Part shown: piece by piece, positions 56,701 through 64,000 of the stretch
How positions within the stretch are numbered: position 1 is the first letter of the stretch
How the letters are laid out: each line of letters starts with the position of its first letter
Source of the DNA: Haematobia irritans
Taxonomy: Eukaryota > Arthropoda > Insecta > Diptera > Muscidae
Assembly: GCF_050003625.1 (NCBI RefSeq)
Contig: NC_134397.1
Location: 71,088,669-71,152,668, forward strand
Direction of reading: 5' to 3'
DNA: 64,000 nt
Notes under the pieces: model-generated
Told to the model about the DNA's origin: nothing
Database searches by the model: none
The model's input: only the letters and a program-made list of their open reading frames with translations
Made by a program: the position numbers and the translations under genes

Positions 56701-57764
56701 CAAAAACAATAGATGATGAAGACGGGAGAATTGGCAACGTCATGCCAAATGGTTCATTTACGGTGTTCGCTGCAAACCATTTGGTTCGATCGAACTAATC
56801 GCGTATTTTTTTTTTTATGCTCTTCATAACAAACATTTTGTGGAACATGGAGAACAAAAAAATATATATGTGGAATGTATGTAATAGGGCTAGGCACACA
56901 AAATTGAAAAAAAATTGAATATGAATTTCACAGTATGTAATTGGACATACTTTAAATAACTACCCTAATTAGTAGCAACTTCTCCAATTAGTTTTTTCAC
57001 TAAATTGCAAGTTTCAAGTTTGAATGGGACCTTCCTCTTGTAGTGTTTTTTTGCTATTGAAAAAATTTAATATCTCATACACATTATATAAAGATAGAAT
57101 TTGAAATCTACTTTTAGATGCTAATGTGAAAGAGCTATAAGATCGAAAATATACGATTTTCACTTTTTTGTGCGAACTAATTATACAAAGCTTGAAACGA
57201 ATTTTTCTCAATTATTTCTTGCCAACGTTATATTTATGCTTAGTACTAAGGGTTGAATAAATATGTGTCTGAATATACTCAAACAAAAGATTTCGTATTT
57301 ATTGCGCGCTATTGCCTGGTACTAAATTCGTTTATGCGAAAAACGAATATCTTCATATATCTCCGTAAATAGGGTCTCAAACCCAGAGATGTTAACTGAT
57401 TTATGCGAAATAATATACCTGCCTATTTTTTCGTGCGAAAAATCCAGGTTTGCTTTAAAATGCTTAAAACAAAGACTTCGCATTTATTCACCGCTAACCT
57501 TTTTTATATGGAGTATAACAGTTTTTCGCGCGAAAACGTGATCTTAGTACTAAGCTTTACGTTTACAACAATGAGCTATTCGTTATTGTTGTAATTTTAA
57601 AAATACGAATGACAGCTTTATACAGCATTTGACAAATACATTTGGTGACCATTTGCTAAAAAGTGTCAGGTTTTTTATTCAAATCTTTTTATTTAGTCAG
57701 TACTGTGTTAATAAAAACCCATAAAATCACTTTTTGTCCGGCAATACATTTTGAGCGTTCATGA
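56701..57764. other. AT-rich interval without recognised gene
   Basis: Short open frames, none with a domain. It contains repeated TTCGCATTTATT/GCGAAAAACG motifs near 57290-57540 that may be a decayed repeat. Confidence 0.4.
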
Positions 57765-58068
57765 GTTAGGTTAGGTTAGGTGGCAGCCCGATGTATCAGG
57801 CTCACTTAGACCATTGTGATACCACATTGGTGAACTTCTCTCTCATCACTGAGTGCTGCCCGATTCCATGTTAAGCTCAATGACAAGGGACCTCCTTTTT
57901 ATAGCCGAGTCCGAACGGCGTTCCACATTGCAGTGAATCCACTTGGAGAAGCTTTGAAATGTCACCAGCATTACTGAGGTGGGATAATCCACCGCTGAAC
58001 AACTTTTTGGTGTTTGGTCGAAGCAGGAATCGAACCCACGACCTAGTGTATGCAAGGCGAGCGTGCTA
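57765..58068 (-). mobile_element. tRNA-derived SINE, copy E (reverse, head truncated)
   Basis: The reversed tail TTAGGTTAGGTTAGG at 57765 is followed by the body and an intact box B (GGAATCGAACCC on the plus strand). The head is lost beyond the anticodon-arm region (GTGTATGCAAGGCGAGC), so box A is missing. Confidence 0.85.
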
Positions 58069-58291
58069 TTAATATGGAATATTTTATGATGTTGGCTCGG
58101 ATTTGTTGGTTGATCCAAGGGTGCCATAAGTTTGAAGAGTTTAGTGAGATAACACCAAGTCATTATTTAAATTAAAACAGGCGAAGTAAGTATACGTTAG
58201 AGTTCTAGATTAAGAACAAAAGAGTAAAAAATAAACGAGTTTAAAAGTAAAAGTGAAGTTTTCAAATAAAAAATTCAATAAACAGTGAAAC

Positions 58292-58514
58292 ATGAAGTGT
58301 GTAGTGTGCCATAAGGAGAAGAAAATCGGCGATGACGAGTTTCACTATTTTCGTTTCCCGACTGATATTGAAACTCGTTCAAAGTGGTGCTACAATATAA
58401 AGATAAGATTTGAGGATCTTATTGAACAGTCCTATATTTGTAGCCGCCACTTTGAAAGTGATTGTTTCAATAAAAAATCGGTACGGAAAGGAGCGATGCC
58501 AACATTGCAGCTAG
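58292..58514 (+). CDS. THAP-domain protein, first coding exon
   Basis: ATG 58292 follows an AC/AAG-rich leader. The 74 codons read MKCVVCHKEKKIGDDEFHYF, then RFPTDIETRSKWCYNIKIRF, then YICSRHFESDCF and a closing RKGAMPTLQL. This is a THAP zinc finger: Cys3-x2-Cys6, then Cys50-x2-His53, with the family's invariant Pro (23), Trp (32), Phe (54) and late Pro (70). THAP domains bind DNA; many derive from P-element-type transposases, and some act as transcription regulators. The donor GTAAGT at 58515 leaves phase 1. No downstream exon is visible, so it could be a host regulator or the remains of a P-like transposase; the neighbouring sequence does not decide. Confidence 0.85.
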
Positions 58515-58623
58515 GTAAGTCTATATTAAAAATTTCTGCAATGCTAGTGTAGTTTTTGTATTTGTGATAAAAAAAAAGCGTGATTTCCCTTTTTCTTTGT
58601 GAGCTCAGCGTATAAGTGTGTAA

Positions 58624-58958
58624 ATATAACCATAGCGATAGGCGGTAGGCGAACACTTATTTACGTGTATTTCTTATGGGAAACCCAATAACCGCGACGG
58701 AATATCGTGAATGGCGTAGTGTTGACATCGCTTATCGATCGTTAAACTCACCACTAGGCATTGTTGTTGCTGGGGCATGTGGATATTGTTTTTTCTTTCT
58801 ATATATAACAAGCCATTGCATTTTTTAAACTTCAATGTTTAATATTGTCAACAAAAACGGTCTGAAACATTAAAAAGAGGAAACATTCGCCGACAAGCTT
58901 ATTGTATTTGTCGTCGCGGCAAAAATGTTTCGCCTACCGCCTATCGCTATGGTTATAT
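58624..58958. mobile_element. 335-bp MITE with perfect 30-bp terminal inverted repeats
   Basis: The left end starts ATATAACCATAGCGATAGGC and continues GGTAGGCGAA; the right end is its exact reverse complement for 30 bases. It is flanked by TAA on both sides (58621-58623, 58959-58961), a 3-bp duplication typical of PIF/Harbinger elements. It lies just after the THAP exon donor, probably in that gene's intron. The perfect ends suggest recent insertion. Confidence 0.85.
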
Positions 58959-58965
58959 TAACATA

Positions 58966-59900
58966 AAGGGTGATTTGTTAAGAGCTTGATAACTTTTTTA
59001 AAAAAAAAAAACGCATAAAATTTGCAAAATCTCATCGGTTCTTTATTTGAAACGTTAGATTGGTCCATGACATTTACTTTTTGAAGATAATTTCATTTAA
59101 ATGTTGACCGCGGCTGCGTCTTAGGTGGTCCATTCGGAAAGTCCAATTTTGGGCAACTTTTTCGAGCATTTCGGCCGGAATAGCCCGAATTTCTTCGGAA
59201 ATGTTGTCTTCCAAAGCTGGAATAGTTGCTGGCTTATTTCTGTAGACTTTAGACTTGACGTAGCCCCACAAAAAATAGTCTAAAGGCGTCAAATCGCATG
59301 ATCTTGGTGGCCAACTTACCGGTCCATTTCTTGAGATGAATTGTTCTCCGAAGTTTTCCCTCAAAATGGCCATAGAATCGCGAGCTGTGTGGCATGTAGC
59401 GCCATCTTGTTGAAACCACATGTCAACCAAGTTCAGTTCTTCCATTTTTGGCAACAAAAAGTTTGTTAGCATCGAACGATAGCGATCGCCATTCACCGTA
59501 ACGTTGCGTCCAACAGCATCTTTGAAAAAATACGGTCCAATGATTCCACCAGCGTACAAACCACACCAAACAGTGCATTTTTCGGGATGCATGGGCAGTT
59601 CTTGAACGGCTTCTGGTTGCTCTTCACTCCAAATGCGGCAATTTTGCTTATTTACGTAGCCATTCAACCAGAAATGAGCCTCATCGCTGAACAAAATTTG
59701 TCGATAAAAAAGCGGATTTTCTGCCAACTTTTCTAGGGCCCATTCACTGAAAATTCGACGTTGTGGCTCGTTAGTAAGTCTATTCATGATGAAATGTCAA
59801 AGCATACTGAGCATCTTTCTCTTTGACACCATGTCTGAAATCCCACGTGATCTGTCAAATACTAATGCATGAAAATCCTAACCTCAAAAGAATCACCCTT
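58966..59900 (-). mobile_element. DD41D element, 372-bp deletion form (copy 2)
   Basis: Reverse orientation, 935 bp, flanked by TA (58964-58965, 59901-59902). It has the same 372-bp in-frame deletion and the same junction as the copy at 9809, so both descend from one deleted ancestor that transposed. Its right-hand TA is the first two bases of the duplicated 986-bp segment. Confidence 0.92.
59074..59787 (-). CDS. DD41D transposase lacking DNA-binding domain (copy 2)
   Basis: A 237-codon open frame (MNRLTNE joined to PQRRIFSEW), identical to the frame at 9922 except for His instead of Tyr after ATC in the second catalytic block. All three Asp are intact (FSDEAHFW, FQQDGATCH, TPLDYFLWG). It lacks residues 8-131 of the full protein, which hold both helix-turn-helix motifs. 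Two independent genomic copies with intact reading frames show the deleted form has been propagated recently. It must have been mobilised in trans by a full-length, catalytically competent relative elsewhere. Confidence 0.85.
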   Translation of the reverse strand: MNRLTNEPQRRIFSEWALEKLAENPLFYRQILFSDEAHFWLNGYVNKQNCRIWSEEQPEAVQELPMHPEKCTVWCGLYAGGIIGPYFFKDAVGRNVTVNGDRYRSMLTNFLLPKMEELNLVDMWFQQDGATCHTARDSMAILRENFGEQFISRNGPVSWPPRSCDLTPLDYFLWGYVKSKVYRNKPATIPALEDNISEEIRAIPAEMLEKVAQNWTFRMDHLRRSRGQHLNEIIFKK

Positions 59901-60886
59901 TAATTGCACTCATGCAATACTTTTTTGTAGTAACTTGGCGTGGTACAACTTCTCAATAGTTACGGCGCTTTTCCGACGAGTTTTGGATGTCGTATACGAT
60001 TGTTTTCGAGGTGGTGGGGATTCTCAGAAGAGCCGTCAAATTCAAAACATGTTGGTAGGGTTTCGACTAATTTTGTTTTATAAAAAAACTTGGCAACAAT
60101 ATTGACCAAAAGTGCCAAAGAGTGTTTCGTTTAAGAGGGAGCTTTGCCATTCCAAAACTGAGGCGCTAGAGGTCTCTGCTAACATAATACCATGAAGTTT
60201 GTGTTGGTGTGGCTCTCAAATGTCTTGAACCGTAAAAACGTAATACAAAAAAGTGATGACAGTAAATTACAATAGAAAGTGTAGGTGAAAATGAATATGT
60301 ATTATGACTTCTTGCATTTTTATGTTCTTCTTCCTGGAAAAATGGAGAAAGACGTCTAGACTTTAGATAATTTATAGATGTGCCGTCACTTTTATTAATT
60401 TTAAAGAAAAAATAATTTTTTAATTGTTGACTTGAACCATCCCCATATAAGTTATGTAGAAATTACAAACTATAACGTGGACATTTATTTTAAATTTTAG
60501 CGGCTAAACATGGTCAGTCATTTCATAATAAATTTAAACAAAAAACTATTAAGTAAATAAATCATCTGGCATAAAAAATGTTCATATTTTAGATAAAATT
60601 TGAAAATTGTGAAAACGAAAAACAAAGGGAGTTAAGAATTCCCCTATTCTCTTCATTTTCGGAAGTGTCAAGGTATGTTTGACATAAACGTGTCATCTAT
60701 GTAAAATAATGTCATTTAATCTTCATTTTCGGAACTGTCAAAATATCTATGGGTAGTAACTAGTAGTAGGTAAAGGAACGCAGCTATTATATACAAAAAC
60801 ATGAGGGAACAAGAAAAAAATGTCACCAATACCCTTCACAATTAAATTGGCAACATTGGCTTCCGAATGGCCACTAGAGAAGGAAC
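59901..60886 (+). repeat. 986-bp segmental duplication, copy 2 (derived)
   Basis: Near-identical to 55715-56700. Its left edge coincides exactly with the target TA of the DD41D element, and its right edge (GAAGGAAC) is followed by TA. The expected left context of the source copy (AGGCACCTAA) is absent. Confidence 0.9.
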
Positions 60887-61250
60887 TAAGAATTGTTTTT
60901 GTTTGTTTATTTTGTGTTAATATTCAATTAAATCGTGAAAACTCAACAAAATAGAATTATTAATAAACTCGCTGAGCAAAATAAAACACCAATAATCATA
61001 CATAATGAAGTGTGATCAAAAATAGCAAAAAATTCTTTTTATATAAGTAACGCGGAAGAAGAGGAAAAAACATCGCCGAAATAAAGTGAAATGTGTGTGG
61101 AAATAAACGCATCAGCTTCTCTCGTCACTATATTTATCAAATCATCGGAAGGGGGTTCATTTTAATGGTGCAAGAAAAGCCAGCTATTAAACCATTAAAA
61201 AAAAGTTGTTGATTAGCGGTCAAGCAAGTTGGTGTTCTCAAACTTGCATC
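60887..61250 (+). promoter_or_regulatory. Probable 5'UTR of the downstream gene
   Basis: Non-repetitive, A-rich leader-like sequence leading to the ATG at 61251. It contains short upstream ATGs and repeated AAATAAA/GTGAAA words typical of fly leaders. No TATA or initiator can be assigned with confidence. Confidence 0.4.
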
Positions 61251-61439
61251 ATGAGGAGCAGTAATCGACTAAATAGGGCCTCAAGGGATATTGTGGAGTC
61301 ATCACAGGATAATGAAATGCTTTTGCCCACCAAGGAGAAGTCTGCAAAAGAAGCTCTGCAGACGTATTTGACACGAGCAAAATTAAATCCGGCCAAAACA
61401 GATAATGACAAGAGACGTAAAAAGGATACAATTCGTAAA
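61251..61439 (+). CDS. First coding exon of an unrecognised lysine-rich protein
   Basis: ATG 61251; 63 codons reading MRSSNRLNRASRDIVESSQD, then PTKEKSAKEALQTYLTRAKL, then KTDNDKRRKKDTIRK, ending at the donor GTAATT (61440) on a codon boundary. It is polar and strongly basic, with a predicted short helix (SAKEALQTYLTRA) and a KRRKK cluster that could be a nuclear localisation signal. It is not transposon-like, has no signal peptide, and does not match any family I know. The long leader, the balanced composition compared with the AT-rich flank, and the splice donor argue for a real exon. Later exons are outside the window. Confidence 0.55.
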
Positions 61440-61555
61440 GTAATTATAACAATATTTGGATATCTAATACATTTTATTTATTTTGTTTTATTATTATTAT
61501 TTTTTTGTGTAGATATATATACATATGAATGTAGATATGATGATTAGAGATCATA

Positions 61556-61572
61556 CACACACACACACACAA
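61556..61572. repeat. (CA)n microsatellite
   Basis: Uninterrupted CA run of about eight dinucleotides within the presumed first intron of the preceding gene. Confidence 0.8.
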
Positions 61573-61871
61573 ATAGAGCCCATCCGTGCCGTCAGTCAAA
61601 TTGATGTGGCTCGAATTGTGTATGTGGTGTACAGTACACTGTACTTTGTGTGAGCATTCCCTTTTGGTGGTAGTTGTTTGTTGCTGTTATTGGTAGTGCT
61701 TTTTGGGGGTGGGTGTGTTTGTGCACATGGAGTAAACTTGTTACAAATCAATGTGTTTTTACATTCTCCAATACCCTATTTGTTATTGTCCTATTTTCGT
61801 CCCAATGGTTACTAGGGATTCAAAAAGTTCCAACGTTGACAAAGACTGATTTAAAAGTTTGGAGCAACTGC

Positions 61872-63860
61872 AGTTTATGGGCCCCTCACCGAATTACTTA
61901 AAATTGATATATGTTGTGTCATTCGACGAGCTGATTCCAACAAAGTGACCCATACCCGGGAGAAGTACCCTGGTCTTGAGATATAGCCCTCCAAAGGGTC
62001 AATAAAAACTTGATATATCTCTTTTGTTTTTTGTCCAATCTAGACAAACTTGGTATCATATGAAAGCTTATTCAATGCACTTTTATACGCAATTTTTAAC
62101 CCAATTTTTTGTAATTTTTGTTCTACATAGCTTGAAAGCCTAGTTTCTAGCCTTTCGATTGATGTACTACATGTCTTTATAGGTCCATTTTTAGCAAAGT
62201 TATTGAGCTTTTATTCTGAGTAGAAAAAAAATTGTTTTAGTACTGAAATAATTTTTGTATGTTGTAAGTATTAACCCAAGGGGGAAAAGTGGCCGGTCGG
62301 ACAGAGTCCAAAGTGGGCTAACGTGGACCCAAGCGGGGAGAGTAGGCGGCCTTCGGCCGGGGTTTAAGATTTTCTCCTATGGACAGAGTCCAAAGTGGGC
62401 TAACTCAGGCCCAAGGGGGGAAAGTAAACGGCCTTCGGCCGGGGTTTAAGACTTTCTCCTATGGACGGGGTCCAAAGTGGGCTAACGCAGGCCCAAGGGG
62501 GGAATGTAGTCGGCCGGACAGAGTCCAAAATGGGATAACGTGGACCCAAGGGAGGAGAGTAGACGGCCTTCGGCCGGGCTTTAAGACTTTCTCCTATGGG
62601 CAGAGTCCAAAGTGGGCTAACGCAGGCCCAAGGGGGGAAATGTAGCCGGCCGGACAGAGTCCAAAATGGGCTAACGTGGACCCAAGGGGTCTTTCTCCTA
62701 TGGACAGAGTCCAAAGTGGGCTTACGCTGACCCAAGGGGGGAAAGTAGCCGGCCTTTGGCCGGGGTTTACGACTTTCTCCTATGGACAGAGTCCAAAGTG
62801 GGCTAACGCAAACAAAAGGGGAGAAAATATTTAAGTAATAATAAATATTTTTTTCTACTCAGAATAAAAACTCCATAACTTTGCTAAAAGTGGACTTATA
62901 AAGACATGTTGTACATCAATCGAAAGGCCAGAATATAGGCTTTCAATCTATGTGTAGAAAATGGGTATAGTCGAAGATTATAATTATATTATATAACGAA
63001 AATAACAAAAAATTTGGGAAAAAGTTTTCTTTTTCGAACAATATAAAAGAATTTGAACAATATAAAAATCACAGACTGAAAAATATTAAGATTTAAATTT
63101 GAAGATAGTTAAAAGATGAAACAAAATTAAAATATAATTTACTTAGTTCGTATACCCAACTCAAAATGGTTCCCAACTTAGAATAATTTTAACTATGGAT
63201 AATTATGTCTCACAATGTAAATCAATCTCCCAATTTTTCTTTGTGATCATCTAAAAGTTCAGTTTTAGCTCAACTTTCTTAAACTTTTAAATCTGGATAT
63301 AGGTTCGGCTTATACGATTTGAAAATGTTACTGAGCCCTCTCTACTAAATCTAAACAGGACAGGCGAATATTATTGCGGGTTCTATAGAGTTCTGTGATG
63401 AAGACATTCTTGCTGGTAGATAATGACTGATAGCTTAGGTTAGGTTATAGAAGATGGCACCAATCCGTAGAACAGGAGTTCGTTGCCACGTAAACCAAAT
63501 TAGTCCGTTGTGATTTATCATAGTTGCTTCCCTTTTCTTCATCATCCATTTTAATTGCGTTTTCAAACGAATTTTGTAGGTCTTTCATCCAGAAGCCTTG
63601 ATGATGGTAAATATATTCTTCAGATTACAGTCATGAGTGCATTAAATAAGCTTTCATACGATACCAATTTTGTTCAGATAGGACAAAATATAAAGGAGAT
63701 ACATCCAGTTTTTTTTTACCCTTTCGAGGGCTATATCTCAAGACCCGGGTAATTCCCCCGGCTATGAGTCACTTCGTTTGAATCAGCTCACCGATTGACA
63801 CAACATATATTAATTTTAAGCAATTCGGTGAGGGGCCCGTAAACTGCAGTTGGTCCTTCC
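61872..63860. mobile_element. Fold-back element with GC-rich minisatellite core
   Basis: The left arm from CTGCAGTTTATGGGCCCCTC through ACCGAATT, CCCGGG...CTTGAGATATAGCCCT, GTATCATATGAAAGCTTATT and CTAGCCTTTCGATTGATGTA is mirrored in reverse order on the right: TACATCAATCGAAAGG at 62910, AATAAGCTTTCATACGATAC at 63640, AGGGCTATATCTCAAGACCC at 63728, AATTCGGTGAGGGGCCCGTA at 63822, AACTGCAG at 63842. The left arm is about 390 bp. The right arm carries an extra about 650 bp (62960-63620). The centre is a GC-rich 82-bp repeat. No transposase frame. Confidence 0.75.
62270..62830 (+). repeat. GC-rich 82-bp minisatellite
   Basis: The unit contains ACAGAGTCCAAAGTGGGCTA, then CCCAAGGGGGGAAAGTA and the dyad CGGCCTTCGGCCGGGGTTTA. 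Unit starts are at 62301, 62383, 62465, 62518, 62600, 62654, 62704 and 62786: spacing 82 bp, with short variants of 50-54 bp that lack the CGGCCTTCGGCCGGGG portion. The block is strikingly GC-rich within AT-rich surroundings. The open frames across it come from the repeat. Confidence 0.88.
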
Positions 63861-64000
63861 TCTCTATGCGTTGTCATTAGAAATCCAGAGTTCTTACTAC
63901 TTTTGTCGTCTTATATCAATTTGGTTTGCCCGCAGAGGTAACCCAACGACCTCTCCATGAATATTTTATTTTTGACATTGGCTCTGTAAATATATAAAGA
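63861..64000. other. Right edge, nothing recognised
   Basis: Short unique sequence beyond the fold-back element; no feature seen. Confidence 0.3.

Noticed and set aside
57765..57785. Interstitial telomere repeat (TTAGG)n
   Set aside because: It is the tail of a reverse-oriented SINE, not a telomeric tract.
62255..62735. Gly/Pro/Arg-rich frames on both strands
   Set aside because: Produced by the GC-rich 82-bp minisatellite; both strands are open, which is expected of repeats, not coding selection.

Overview
This window is nuclear DNA from a higher (muscid-type) fly. It is AT-rich, genes have long introns, and most of the sequence is transposon-derived. The organism call rests on three things. 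The protein kinase C exons match the Drosophila Pkc98E arrangement as I remember it. There are several Himar1-type (irritans subfamily) mariner copies with the ACAGGTTGGCTGATAAGTCC end; Himar1 was defined in the horn fly Haematobia irritans. There are also repeat families typical of muscid flies: a tRNA-derived SINE and a tandem-repeat element ending in the GGCCGTAAGTTCGGCCAGGCCGAA-type hairpin. The species itself is inference.

Genes. (1) Minus strand, from about 30.9 kb down past the left edge: the 5' part of a novel-type protein kinase C (Pkc98E, PKC-epsilon-like). Four coding exons are visible (30183-30030, 22098-21847, 18166-18045, 12536-12463). They join in frame and encode the C2 domain, the pseudosubstrate and the first half of the C1A zinc finger, about 200 residues. 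Introns are about 7.9, 3.7, 5.5 and more than 12.4 kb. (2) Plus strand, 45.36-49.20 kb: a secreted trypsin-like serine protease in three exons, 323 codons plus stop in the proposed model, with a 2.8-kb intron full of MITEs. (3) Plus strand, 58292-58514: first coding exon of a THAP zinc-finger protein. (4) Plus strand, 61251-61439: first coding exon of a lysine-rich protein I do not recognise, after a plausible 5'UTR.

Mobile DNA by region. 0-12 kb: three copies of the 29-bp/153-bp tandem-repeat element (HINE/DINE-like by structure), a deleted mariner, two SINEs and a DD41D Tc1/mariner copy. 12-22 kb (Pkc introns 3 and 2): a reverse-oriented tandem-repeat element, a DD37E Tc1-like pseudo-element, the only full-length DD41D copy, and a full-length but mutated mariner. 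22.5-29.5 kb (Pkc intron 1): a giant nested inverted repeat made of LINE, mariner and 164-bp satellite in both arms. 31-44 kb: degenerate fold-back MITEs, SINEs and two TTAA-flanked MITE families. 45-56 kb: the protease gene, then MITEs and several copies of a CCCTGCC-ended element. 55.7-61 kb: a 986-bp segmental duplication whose second copy abuts a DD41D transposon. 61.8-63.9 kb: a second fold-back element with a GC-rich 82-bp minisatellite core.

The observations most worth following are the giant intronic palindrome, the DD41D family split between a full-length catalytic mutant and in-frame deletants that keep the catalytic triad, the apparent co-transposition of 986 bp of flanking DNA, and the GC-rich fold-back element.
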